A stretch of DNA of 64,000 nucleotides from Gloeocapsopsis dulcis (GTDB taxonomy: Bacteria; Cyanobacteriota; Cyanobacteriia; Cyanobacteriales; Chroococcidiopsidaceae). Both the position numbers and the translations under genes were made by a program. The stretch is from positions 2,568,001 to 2,632,000 of the forward strand of contig NZ_CP119968.1 in assembly GCF_032163395.1 (NCBI RefSeq), in the 5' to 3' direction. This document shows, piece after piece, positions 36,611-45,357 of this stretch; within the stretch, counting starts at the first letter, position 1; each line of letters starts with the position of its first letter. The notes under the pieces were generated by a model. That model was not told where the DNA came from and ran no database searches. It saw only the letters and a program-made list of their open reading frames with translations.

Positions 36611-37232
36611 TTGGTTCGCCTGAAGTAGACAAATTTATTAGGAAAACTTTGTCTCCCGTCTTGCGCGAAAATGGCTTTTCTAAAGTTAAGACAAGAAATA
36701 ATTGGGCTATCACGATCCTTGTATTTGGGTGTTAAATATTCGTGTAGCCGAAATACATTCTTTTCCATCTCTATCAGTCAGTGTACAGTTGGGAATTTAC
36801 TATAGTTTTCTTTCTCTAGATATACTAGGAAGAATTAAAGTTAAAACAGATAAAGATGGTAGATTAATACCTAAGGAGTGGATGTGTCATGTTAGGAATC
36901 AATTATTTTTAGCTAACTTAGACCAGACTCACTATGCAAAATACGTTCATTACCCTGCTGAACTAAATAGAAGAGATGTTTGGTGGATAGAACCAGAGGG
37001 AAGTAATTTAGAAGTAGTAATGAATGATATTAAATTAGCTTTTTTAACACAAGGAATTCAATGGTTTAATGATTATTCTCAGTTAGACTATGTTTTTCAA
37101 TGTATTGATTTTCTAGCACCTGATTTTATGGTCGAGGATATTGACGAAGCAGGAAGGACTATTTTACGACAGAAAGGTCATATCTATGGTTTACACACTG
37201 CTAGAGATTTTGCAAAATACCTTAATCGTTGA
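36607..37232 (+). pseudogene. DUF4304-like protein, frameshifted
   Basis: An ATG overlapping the livG stop (ATGA) begins MIGSPEVDKFIRKTLSPVLRENGFSKVKTRNNW. The frame then breaks in GGG at 36703-36706. Adding one G joins it to YHDPCIWVLNIRVAEIHSF and to a frame that stays open to 37232. The N-terminal pattern resembles DUF4304 proteins, whose function is not known; the assignment is tentative. The gene would be about 209 residues. It marks the start of a region in which many genes are broken. Confidence 0.65.
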
Positions 37233-37237
37233 AATAG

Positions 37238-37438
37238 AGCTGCAGATTATGTGGAGGAATCATTGGTTCATGCGATTTAGAAATTCAATTAGAACTAGGT
37301 CGCATCAGTATTGACGATCGAGATACTTTTACTAACTCAGGATTTATCTTTACCAGAACTAGCTATCCAGGTTATGGTCCTCGATGGGATAAATATTGGA
37401 AAATTTCTAAATTAAATACAGTTCCTCAGGAAAATTAA
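37238..37438 (+). pseudogene. Short ORF remnant without a start
   Basis: About 66 codons are open without a good start, ending at 37438. The translation (CDLEIQLELGRISIDDRDTF, then GPRWDKYWKISK) looks like protein of native composition, but I do not recognise it. It may be the tail of a gene lost with its 5' part. Confidence 0.35.
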
Positions 37439-37694
37439 GAGTAAAGTGAGCATTGCTCATTATATTCTAAATTATAAAAGTAATTCCAATTTAGATATTA
37501 ACAAATATTGTATTAGTCTTGGGCACGCAGCAAACACTAGCAAATTCTTTGCTATTAATTGCATTAAGCACGAAAGTGTATCCTTATATTTCCCTGGTAG
37601 TTAGTATTAGTTAATACATTTGTTCAAGCTGGGAATGTATATTTTTGAAAAATGCATAATTAAGACAAAGTTTAGTTGGGTGTGAGGAGAATCA
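37439..37694. other. Upstream region of the porin gene
   Basis: About 256 bp, AT-rich, without a gene. It presumably contains the porin promoter. Confidence 0.4.
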
Positions 37695-39395
37695 GTGTTT
37701 AAGGTACTACGAAAAACAGCAAATTATGGCTTATTCTTAATCAATTTTTTACTGTATCAAATTTCTGGTATTGCGAATGCCTCAGAAGCTAATCAAGCAA
37801 CCAACATCTTATCGCAACCACAATTATCCACACTAATGGCACAAGTCACGTCGGTTTCACAACTATCCGACGTACAGCCAACAGATTGGGCATTTCAAGC
37901 TTTACAGTCATTAGTAGAACGTTATGGTTGTATTGCAGGATATCCGGATAGTACTTACCGTGGTAATCGAGCACTAACACGAAATGAATTTGCGGCTGGG
38001 TTGAATGCGTGCTTGAATCGCGTCAATGAACTGATCGCCGCAGCAACAAGTGATTTGAGTCGAGAAGATTTAGCCATTTTGCAAAGATTACAGGAAGAAT
38101 TTGCGGCTGAACTTGCTAGTTTGCGCGGGAGAGTTGCTACTTTAGAAGCACAAGCAGCAGAACTTGAAGCAAATCAGTTTTCTACCACAACTAAACTTGC
38201 AGGTGAAGTCATTACCTATCTTGCAGATGGTTTTGGTGAAACTGCGGGTGACATTAATAATACAACACTTGGTTATCGCGTTCGTCTAAATTTTGATACG
38301 AGTTTTACTGGACAAGATCGCCTCAGAACTCGCGTGCAAGCAACAAATTTAAGACTCTTTGACACTGGGGCAACCTTTGGCGGTAGTCAAGGAACCCGCG
38401 AGGGACAAGACGCCACAATTGTAGAGGATTTTATCGGGTTTGGCTTAACAGGGGAAACGCGCTTAACTCCTAGCAGTATCGCCCAAAGTGGTGAGGTTCT
38501 TGCTACTCAATTACAGTATCAGTTTCCCGTAGGCGATCGCTTCCGCGTCTACTTAGAAGCAGGTGGGACTGATCCTACTTTCATCACCGATCCGATTAGT
38601 CCGTTTGTCGATACCGCAACAGGGGCATTGTCTAACTTTGGGCAAGTTAATCCAATGTATTTCCCCATCGGAAACCAAGCAGGTATTGGAGCAAACTTTT
38701 TAGTCACTCCAGAACTTAGCTTAGACTTTGGCTATTTAGGAGGACTCGATACCGCCAACAATCCTGGTGAAGATACAGGATTATTTAATGGCGATTATAG
38801 TACGTTTACACAGTTAGTCTACAACAATGATCGCTTCAAAGTTGGTTTATTCTATCTCAACGCTTACTCAGGTAATTTTGGTGTCGATACGCTTGCAGGT
38901 AGCAATCCCGCAAAGGTGATTGTCGTCAATGATGTAAATAATCCAGAAAATAACTTTAGCAATCCAGTCATTGCCAATACTTACGCAGCACAGCTTAATT
39001 TCCGAGTTTTTGAGGGCTTTGAAATTGGTGGTTGGGTAGGTTACACTGCGGCACGGGCTGTTGGTGAAATCAAAGGTGACGCAGATATTTGGAACTATGC
39101 CGTAACGTTGCATTTTCCTGACTTATTTCGCGAAGGAAACGCAGGTGGTATTGTGGTAGGGATGCAGCCAAAGTTAACAGGCACAAGTAATGCTGTTTTA
39201 GCCACAGCGATTGGTTTACCCGCAGGACAAAGAAGCGATCGCGATACAGGTTTACACCTCGAAGCCTTTTACCGCTATCAGTTAAACGACAATATCTCAA
39301 TTACTCCTGGTGTTTTTTGGTTAACCGCACCCAACCACGACGCCCGAAATCCTGATGTTGTTATTGGTGTAATTAGAACTTCGTTTGTATTTTAA
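37695..39395 (+). CDS. SLH-domain outer membrane porin (iron-uptake/OprB type)
   Basis: A 566-residue outer membrane protein. After a signal peptide (cut near ASEA or after residue 30) comes one SLH domain (SDVQPTDWAFQALQSLVERYGCIAGYPDSTYRG), which binds peptidoglycan-linked polymers. A coiled coil follows (LQRLQEEFAAELASLRGRVATLEAQAAELE), then a beta-barrel of about 390 residues ending in a terminal Phe (RTSFVF). This order is typical of cyanobacterial SomA-like porins. The GTG start has GAGGAG upstream. The gene is intact within an otherwise decaying stretch. Confidence 0.92.
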   Translation: MFKVLRKTANYGLFLINFLLYQISGIANASEANQATNILSQPQLSTLMAQVTSVSQLSDVQPTDWAFQALQSLVERYGCIAGYPDSTYRGNRALTRNEFAAGLNACLNRVNELIAAATSDLSREDLAILQRLQEEFAAELASLRGRVATLEAQAAELEANQFSTTTKLAGEVITYLADGFGETAGDINNTTLGYRVRLNFDTSFTGQDRLRTRVQATNLRLFDTGATFGGSQGTREGQDATIVEDFIGFGLTGETRLTPSSIAQSGEVLATQLQYQFPVGDRFRVYLEAGGTDPTFITDPISPFVDTATGALSNFGQVNPMYFPIGNQAGIGANFLVTPELSLDFGYLGGLDTANNPGEDTGLFNGDYSTFTQLVYNNDRFKVGLFYLNAYSGNFGVDTLAGSNPAKVIVVNDVNNPENNFSNPVIANTYAAQLNFRVFEGFEIGGWVGYTAARAVGEIKGDADIWNYAVTLHFPDLFREGNAGGIVVGMQPKLTGTSNAVLATAIGLPAGQRSDRDTGLHLEAFYRYQLNDNISITPGVFWLTAPNHDARNPDVVIGVIRTSFVF

Positions 39396-39815
39396 TGCTC
39401 ATCGGTAATTGTAATGAGTCAATGATTACCAATACTTGAACTAAGGAGATTCTATTACCTCACGCTGGTTTTACTACAACAAAATACACCTTCCATGCCG
39501 CCGAACCAACTCAATTATTACAAGACGGTGACGTCAAGTAGCTTCAGGAACGAGGTTTTAACATGACGAACCCTAGATATTTGTATAAAATATATTTAAA
39601 TATACGAGAATTATACTGAGATTAGTTGGGCAGATAGACGGAACTTTGCTATATATCCACCCTGATCGAGGAAGATATACAGCAGCCTCAGTATAGATCT
39701 ACCAATATAGGATAGATCTACAGCAAGGTAGTTGTTCATTCACCTTAAACTGAGAAATCTACAGTAAAATTCTGTACAATAAATTGTTATGCGATTTCTC
39801 AAGTGAGATAGGTTT
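39396..39815. other. Gene-free stretch with a possible remnant
   Basis: About 420 bp. From about 39450 to 39590 a frame reading KYTFHAAEPTQLLQDGDVK, then a stop, then LQERGFNMTNPRYL looks like protein and may be the end of a lost gene. The rest is AT-rich. No RNA gene was recognised. Confidence 0.35.
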
Positions 39816-40422
39816 ATGACCTTTTATGACAAAGACATAGATCGCACATTATTTTTTAATTTCCTTTACTTCAAACCCAAAATATGATTTCGGCGCTTTT
39901 GCAAAGGGATATAGCTCTGCTGCAAACACTTTGGCAGAGCAGTTAATTAAAAAAGTAAATTTTCCTGATTATCAAGCTTATCCTGTTGTCTTTTTATATC
40001 GCCATTCATTTGAATTAAATCTCAAGAACGTTATTTACTGGTCAGCGCGACTTCTTGCTTTTAAGGGAGTTGAAGATGTTGGCGAAAGGCTATACAACAC
40101 TCATAATTTAATCAAGCTAGCGGCAAATGCTGAGAGGATTTTACTTAAGGCTTTTCCTGACGATCCAGATCTCCATGAATTTGTTCAAGATGTCATCTCT
40201 ACAGCCAAAGAGTTCTCTGATATCGATCCAGATTCCTATTCATACCGATATCCCATAAGCACAAGAGGGGATTACTCAACTCGGCTTGCACAGTCTGTAA
40301 ATCTATCATCACTTTCTGACCACATGGCCAGTCTTCTAGAGAACTTAGACACTATTAACTTTGGATTGAATCTCGAAACAGATATCGAACAGGAAGTTTA
40401 TGAGGCATATTTAAATCTTTAA
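39816..40422 (+). pseudogene. HEPN-like hypothetical protein, frameshifted
   Basis: An ATG at 39816 starts MTFYDKDIDRTLFFNFLYFKPK. One extra A in a run of four (around 39878-39881) throws the frame into a stop. Removing it continues with YDFGAFAKGYSSAANTLAEQ and joins the frame open to 40422. The full protein would be about 201 residues. The block YPVVFLYRHSFELNLKNVIYW and the later THNLIKLA recall HEPN-type helical proteins found in defence and toxin contexts, but the catalytic RxxxxH is not clear. Confidence 0.6.
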
Positions 40423-40507
40423 AGGATTCAAGTATTGGCTGAAAAGCCAGACTTTGGGAAATATTGATATTGGATAGAATTGAGATAGCACATATCAGAC
40501 TCTTACT

Positions 40508-40843
40508 ATGACTCTTGCAATCCTGTCGAAACCTGCACCCTTGACAGTCAACTCTGATGGTATAGTTCGTGTTGGTGGAACACGGGTAACTTTAGATACA
40601 GTTGTTGCTGTGTTTAAGCAAGGGGCAACGGCAGAAGAAATTGTCCATCGTTATCCCTCCTTAAAGCTGGCTGACGTTTATGCTTCAATTGCCTTCTATC
40701 TCAATCATCAACAGGAAGTAGAGGCATATCTCAAACAGCGTCAGCAGCAAGCCCAAGAAATCCGCCAAATGAATCAGGCTAGATTTGATCCGCAGGGATT
40801 GCGAGATCGTTTGCTTGCCCGTAGGATTGAACGCCAAGCATGA
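40508..40843 (+). CDS. DUF433 protein, antitoxin-like
   Basis: A 111-residue protein. The central part (VRVGGTRVTLDTVVAVFKQGATAEEIVHRYPSLKLADVYASIAFYL) is a DUF433 domain, a short winged-helix-like fold common in putative antitoxins. The C-terminal tail is Gln/Arg-rich. The stop overlaps the start of the PIN-like gene (ATGA), an arrangement typical of toxin-antitoxin pairs. The gene is intact, while its partner is not. It is the first gene upstream of attC site A. Confidence 0.85.
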   Translation: MTLAILSKPAPLTVNSDGIVRVGGTRVTLDTVVAVFKQGATAEEIVHRYPSLKLADVYASIAFYLNHQQEVEAYLKQRQQQAQEIRQMNQARFDPQGLRDRLLARRIERQA

Positions 40844-41190
40844 TCAAACTGCTAGCAGATGAAAATCTAGACAACACAATTATCAGGTGATTGCTGCGAC
40901 GTAATCCGGATATTGATATCGTTCGAGTCCAGGATATTGGCTTATCAGGAGAAGAAGATCCTGCTATCCTTGCATGGGCTGCTGATGAAGGACGTATTTT
41001 GCTTACTCATGATGTTGCTACGATTACCCGCTACACCTATGAAAGATTAGCCAACAATCTCGCCATGCCAGGTGTGATTGAGATTCACACAGATGCATTA
41101 GTGGGTAAGGTGATAGAGGATATTTTCATCATTTTAGAGTGCAGTGTGGCAGAGGATTTAGATGGTCAAATTTATTACCTCCCCCTGTGA
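40840..41190 (+). pseudogene. PIN-like (DUF5615-type) protein with an in-frame stop
   Basis: ATG at 40840 starts MIKLLADENLDNTIIR; then TGA at 40888-40890 interrupts the frame, which continues LLRRNPDIDIVRVQDIGLSG and EGRILLTHDVATITR to 41190. GGA-to-TGA would explain the stop, since a Gly is usual there. The acidic residues of the PIN-like active site (DEN, EEDP, THD) are otherwise kept. It would encode about 116 residues. The DUF433 and DUF5615-type pair resembles a toxin-antitoxin module. It ends 10 bp before attC site A. Confidence 0.85.
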
Positions 41191-41200
41191 GTCTGCGACA

Positions 41201-41287
41201 GCATAACAAATCGTTGCAGCAGCGACAGTTAGACGGTCTTAAAGGAGCCTCAAGGTGATCTACTGCCGCTGAACTCAACCGTTAGGC
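41201..41287 (+). repeat. attC-like recombination site A
   Basis: This 87-bp site starts with R'' GCATAAC and ends with R' GTTAGGC, complementary except for one base. The inner arms CAGCGACAG and CTGCCGCTG pair at eight of nine positions with one A-C mismatch. It lies 10 bp after the PIN-like gene stop. Same orientation as sites B, C and D. Confidence 0.8.
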
Positions 41288-41395
41288 AGCTTCAATTCTC
41301 GGAGGGGACAGTACTTTAATTTTGCAGGTGGAGCAGCAAAGCTTTAGGATCAAGCAAGCGTGTCGATACAGTGTTACTGACCAAGAGGCAAAATT

Positions 41396-42673
41396 GTGAG
41401 CCGAATTGTTTTAACTACCATTGGCTCTTTTGGAGATCTGCATCCCAAAATTGCGATCGCACTTGAGTTGCGAAAGCGGGGTCATGATGTGGTGTTTGCA
41501 ACCCATAAAGAATATCAAGACAAAATTGAAGCTCTGGGATTCGAGTTTCATCGGATGCGTCCTGACAACACCGCGCTGAATGATCCTGAAGAGATGGCGC
41601 GGATGATGGATTTGAAAACGGGTACGGAGTATGTAATCAAAAATTGGGTGTGTGCGAATTTACGGGAAACCTACACTGATTTAATGGACAGTGCAAAAGA
41701 TGCAGACTTCATCATTACTGGTGAAGGGGTCGTGGCGGCTCGATTGGTTGCAGAAAAATTAGGGATTCCGTGGGCGTTCGCTGTTCTGCAACCTGCCTCA
41801 TTTCTCTCCGTTTACGATCCATCTGTCCTACCTGTGCTGCCATTTCTAGCGAATCTGCGTGGATTGGGTTCTATTGCCAATCGAGGCGTTATTCAACTAT
41901 CAAAAGTAATGTCTAAATCTTGGGCAGAACCGATTCATCAACTGCGGCATGAACTCGGCTTACCGCCCCTCGCTGGTAATCCCTTTATTGATGATAAGTA
42001 TTCTCCTTACCTGGTGCTGGCGGTGTTCTCGTCAGCTTTTGCAAAGCCTCAACCGGATTGGGCGGCAAATACAGCGCTCACAGGGTTTACATTCTATGAT
42101 GGCAGCGAAGGTGGGGCAGACCTTACATCAGAACTGGAGCAGTTTTTGGATGCGGGTGAACCACCGATCGTGTTTACCCTTGGTTCAGCCGCAGTTATGG
42201 CTCCTGGTCGCTTTTACCAGGAAAGCATTCAAGCCGCAAAGCACTTAAACCGCCGTGCTGTGTTGCTGATTGGTAAGAATGCCTCTCCAGAAAACCTGTC
42301 AGACGATATTATTGCTGTCAATTATGTGCCATACTCTCAAATTTTTCCGCGTGCTTGTGCGATCATGCATCAAGGCGGCATTGGCACAACAGCTCAGGCA
42401 TTACGGGTAGGTCGTCCAACGCTGGTGATGCCCTACAGCCATGACCAACCAGACAATGCAGCGAGAGTTGAACGCCTAGGAACTTCGCGTACTATTTCCC
42501 GTAAACATTATACAGCAGTGCGAGTTGCCAGACAGTTACGTGAGTTGTTAGAAAATCCAAACTATGCCGCTAAAGCAGCAGAAATTGGACGTATTATCCA
42601 AGCAGAAAAAGGGGTTGGTGTGGCGTGTAATGCGATTGAAAAACAGCTTCAAGCCGTTCCAATTTTATCGTAA
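41396..42673 (+). CDS. UDP-glycosyltransferase (GT1/GT28-like)
   Basis: A 425-residue GT-B enzyme. The N-terminus SRIVLTTIGSFGDLHPKIAIALELRKRGHDVVFAT and the C-terminal donor site YSQIFPRACAIMHQGGIGTTAQALRVGRPTLVMPYSHDQPDNAAR are typical of MGT/UGT-like enzymes that glycosylate lipids, sterols or antibiotics. The start is GTG. The gene is intact and forms the only cargo of the cassette between attC sites A and B; its stop lies 9 bp before site B. A sterol- or rhamnolipid-like acceptor is possible but unproven. Confidence 0.88.
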   Translation: MSRIVLTTIGSFGDLHPKIAIALELRKRGHDVVFATHKEYQDKIEALGFEFHRMRPDNTALNDPEEMARMMDLKTGTEYVIKNWVCANLRETYTDLMDSAKDADFIITGEGVVAARLVAEKLGIPWAFAVLQPASFLSVYDPSVLPVLPFLANLRGLGSIANRGVIQLSKVMSKSWAEPIHQLRHELGLPPLAGNPFIDDKYSPYLVLAVFSSAFAKPQPDWAANTALTGFTFYDGSEGGADLTSELEQFLDAGEPPIVFTLGSAAVMAPGRFYQESIQAAKHLNRRAVLLIGKNASPENLSDDIIAVNYVPYSQIFPRACAIMHQGGIGTTAQALRVGRPTLVMPYSHDQPDNAARVERLGTSRTISRKHYTAVRVARQLRELLENPNYAAKAAEIGRIIQAEKGVGVACNAIEKQLQAVPILS

Positions 42674-42682
42674 GTGCCAGCA

Positions 42683-42768
42683 GCCCAACACTTCACGGCA
42701 GTGGACGGGCGCAAGCCGCTTGTGGGTAGTTCGAGATTATCTACCGCCGCTGCGTTTTGCCGTTAGCT
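42683..42768 (+). repeat. attC-like recombination site B
   Basis: 86 bp from R'' GCCCAAC to R' GTTAGCT. The inner arms GCAGTGGACGG and CCGCCGCTGC pair fully (with one G-T) except for one extra A in the first arm, the classic attC extrahelical base. It is very similar in sequence and equal in length to site C. Confidence 0.88.
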
Positions 42769-42861
42769 TGCTTCATTTGTCGGTTAGGGCGTAGGTGAAA
42801 GTTATCGATGACGCAGTCAGACTTGAATTAAAATTAATTGCAAACGTTGAGAGGTCCTGCC

Positions 42862-43434
42862 ATGTCGCATTTCCAGCTCATCTGGCTTTCCAGTGCGATC
42901 GCTTTGCTAAGTACAGGGATTTTGACGGTTACGGCAGTCTTGGGTGCTTCTCTCACTTTACGGACAACACAGAAGCTCCAGCTTACACGAGGGCAAGCAT
43001 TTAAGTACCACCGTTTCATCTCCATCCTAGGAATTGCGCTGGTTCTGCTTCATCCGATTCCCCTAGTTTTTGCTCAATCAACCACAGGTGTAAGCTTTGC
43101 CGCTATCTTTGTTCCGTTTCTGGCAGCGAAGAAAGTAACCATCATTGCAGTCGGTGTGTTTGCTCTCTACGTTCTGCTGGTCATTTTAGTTTCCTCGCTC
43201 TACATGAAGTATTTGAAGCAGAAACTATGGCGCGTGCTGCATTACGGCAGCTATTTGTTTTTTGGTTTAGGATTTTGGCACGGTTTATCTATTTCTGACC
43301 AATTTGAGCCAAATGCAGAAGTAAGCTTGTTAGACCCGAAGAAAATAGTCCTAGAAGTAGAGATTGTTGTTTTACTCTTGCTTGTGCTGTGGCGCATTGT
43401 GCGACATCGAAATCAGCATCAATCAACAAGGTAA
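42862..43434 (+). CDS. Ferric reductase-like / cytochrome b561-type membrane protein
   Basis: About 190 residues from the ATG at 42862, preceded by GAGAGG. Five or so transmembrane helices are visible. Two helices carry His pairs: FKYHRFISILGIALVLLHPIP and LHYGSYLFFGLGFWHGL, which suits haem ligation as in ferric reductase-like transmembrane proteins. The role is probably membrane electron transfer, but donor and acceptor are unknown. It shares a cassette with the following DUF1772-like gene, 12 bp downstream. Confidence 0.72.
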   Translation: MSHFQLIWLSSAIALLSTGILTVTAVLGASLTLRTTQKLQLTRGQAFKYHRFISILGIALVLLHPIPLVFAQSTTGVSFAAIFVPFLAAKKVTIIAVGVFALYVLLVILVSSLYMKYLKQKLWRVLHYGSYLFFGLGFWHGLSISDQFEPNAEVSLLDPKKIVLEVEIVVLLLLVLWRIVRHRNQHQSTR

Positions 43435-43446
43435 TAAACAGGTTTT

Positions 43447-43917
43447 ATGCTACTCAGATTTTTGCAGTTTTTAGCCGTTGTCTTAATGGGTGTGCAGTTA
43501 GGCGTTTCCTACGCACATTTTATGCAAATGCCGGGGAAATTGACACTTCCTCTAGATTGCTACATTTTGGTACAGAACCAAGTCATTAGTTACCGAGTTA
43601 AGTTAGCTTTTATTGAAATTCCATCTATTGCTTCCGCAACAGCAACAACGGTACTGATTCGCAATCATCAAAAAGCTTTTTGGCTCACCTTGATTGGAGC
43701 AGTTTGTATGGTTTTAATGTAAGTAGTTTGGGCAATCTGGATTCAACCAATTAACCAACAGATTGATGGTTGGACTGCAACAACAGCTCCGAGTAACTGG
43801 GTTGATATTCGCTATCAATGGCACTTCTATCACTTAATTCGTCTTGTAATTGCGTCGCTTGGAATGACAGCGTTAACGTTGTCATTATTGGTTGGTAGAG
43901 TAAAGCCTACCAGCTAA
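43447..43917 (+). pseudogene. DUF1772-like membrane protein with an in-frame stop
   Basis: ATG at 43447 leads to MLLRFLQFLAVVLMGVQLGV and two further hydrophobic segments. A TAA at 43720-43722 breaks the frame (CAA to TAA would explain it), after which VVWAIWIQPINQQIDGWTA, SNWVDIRYQWHFYHLIR and a last helix follow. The W...NxxIxxW...W...RxxWxxxHxxR pattern fits DUF1772/anthrone oxygenase-like proteins; the assignment is moderate. The final stop (43915-43917) lies within the R'' box of attC site C, as cassette genes often do. Confidence 0.75.
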
Positions 43918-43997
43918 CACGTCACGGCAGCGGACGGACGAAAGCTGCTAGTTTTTAGTTCAAGGTTATCTGCCGCCGCTGCGTTTTGCCGTTAGCT
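43912..43997 (+). repeat. attC-like recombination site C
   Basis: 86 bp from R'' AGCTAAC to R' GTTAGCT, a perfect inverted pair of seven. The inner arms GCAGCGGACGG and CCGCCGCTGC pair perfectly except for one extra A in the first arm. This is the best-formed of the four sites. Confidence 0.92.
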
Positions 43998-44073
43998 GGC
44001 AACCCTCAGAACGTGTAAAGCAGAAACTCATTGCCATTGAGTTATCATGGAACTAAGGTTTGGTACGTAGACC

Positions 44074-44367
44074 ATGCAAGCAGCTATTGATATTGGTACA
44101 TTAATTGTCCAAACTCCTGGAATTTGTGGCGGTCGTCCTCGAATTGTCGGAAGCCGCATTACGGTTCAAAATATTGCGATCGACTTCAATGCAGGGATGA
44201 AACCGGAGGACATCGTTGCCGAGAGGGTACACCTGACGCGGGCACAAGTTTATGCCGCCTTAGCTTACTACTACGCTAATAAAGAAGCAATTGATGCAGA
44301 GATAGCAGCTTATTATAAGGAATTCGAGCATCTGGAAGTTGAGTATCAGTCAGGTCAGCAAGTGTGA
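44074..44367 (+). CDS. DUF433 protein, antitoxin-like (second copy)
   Basis: A 97-residue protein with a DUF433 domain: GICGGRPRIVGSRITVQNIAIDFNAGMKPEDIVAERVHLTRAQVYAALAYYYANKEAID. The sequence is quite different from the copy at 40508, so it is not a recent duplicate. It overlaps the following PIN-like gene by a few bases. It lies directly after attC site C, as the first gene of its cassette. Intact. Confidence 0.88.
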   Translation: MQAAIDIGTLIVQTPGICGGRPRIVGSRITVQNIAIDFNAGMKPEDIVAERVHLTRAQVYAALAYYYANKEAIDAEIAAYYKEFEHLEVEYQSGQQV

Positions 44368-44719
44368 GCCAAATCCGCCTTTATCTGGACGAAGATGCCC
44401 TTCAAGATGCTTTAGTAAAGGCTCTTCAGAGTTTTGTGTAGACGTGATGACAGTTGCTGATGCTGATAGGCTGAGTTTTTCAGACGAAGACCAACTCATC
44501 TGGGCAGCACAGCAGATGCGTGTCATTTACAGTTTCAACATGGGAGACTTTCATCAACTACACAGTGTGTTCTTGGCTGAGGCAAAAAGTCATAGCGGTA
44601 TTATTTTGGTTCCGCAGCAGCGTTACTCAATTCGCGAACAACTACAGGGACTGTTGAAACTGATGGTAGAAAAGTCTGCGGAAGATATGATTAATCAGTT
44701 GATTTTCCTCAGTGCCTAA
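44364..44719 (+). pseudogene. PIN-like (DUF5615-type) protein, frameshifted
   Basis: GTG at 44364 starts SQIRLYLDEDALQDALVKALQSF. Near 44432 one G is missing; restoring it gives FGVDVMTVADADRLSFSDEDQLIWAA and joins the frame open to 44719 (QMRVIYSFNMGDFHQLH). The residues YLDEDA, SDEDQL and NMGDF are the acidic sites of this PIN-like family. It would be about 118 residues. It is the second broken toxin-like partner of a DUF433 gene. Confidence 0.85.
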
Positions 44720-44798
44720 GTAAATTGGGGAGAAAATTTATAAGTATGTAACAGACAATTAAGCAGAAGAATTAGAGTTAAATTTTACACGTTGTGTA

Positions 44799-45357
44799 CT
44801 ATAATTTTCCCTTTTCTCCTCTTGTTTGAATTCCATCAATGACAGCATAGGCAAGGTCTAACTCATCCTCAAAAGTTTTCGAGGCAAGTTCATCCTTTTT
44901 GAGGTGTTGCCATTCCAATTCAATTGGGTTCATCTCAGAACAATATTTGGGTAAAAAGAAGATATACAGTCCCATTTCTTCCCACTTTGACCATAACTGT
45001 TGTACTTCTTTACACCGATGTATTGGACCATTATCCTGCACGATGACTCTGATACGTCCAGACTTTTCGGCTTCGGCTGCTTCAAAGTGCATCATCTGAA
45101 TATAAGATTTTCGTGAAACGCCACCAATCACCAGACCGTATACAAAGCTGATTATTGGTTGAAGAAAACCAATGATGCTTAACCTTCGACCCCGACGCTG
45201 GCTTTGTTCTAAACGTTTTTGCTCACCTCGAAAGTAATAGCTGTAACTCGGCTCACTCCAGGCACAAAACCCTGATTCATCTACATACTTTAAATCTATT
45301 TCAAGGGCAGCCGCAGACAGTTCCAACATATCTAAGTCTGCCTGTTTAATTTGTTTG
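44799..45357 (-). pseudogene. IS630-family transposase, 5' truncated
   Basis: The C-terminal DDE domain remains: YVDESGFCAW, VIVQDNGPIHRCKEV and LPKYCSEMNPIELEWQHLKKDEL supply the catalytic D, D and E. The N-terminal HTH half is missing. On the minus strand the homologous frame can be read (IKQIKQADLDMLEL) up to about 45357, where it meets the equally truncated hydrolase. So a deletion removed the transposase 5' half. Terminal repeats could not be identified. It lies within the cassette between attC C and D. Confidence 0.85.

Noticed and set aside
40423-40507. An attC site upstream of the first DUF433 gene
   Set aside because: No GTTAG box and no paired arms in the interval, so the left end of the array cannot be placed before 40508.
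42776-42790. A further GTTAGGG box just after attC site B
   Set aside because: No partner AAC box or inner arms at the right distance; treated as chance similarity.
42795-43004. ORF of 69 codons overlapping the ferric reductase-like gene
   Set aside because: Different frame of the same DNA; the other frame has transmembrane helices, His pairs and a ribosome-binding site.
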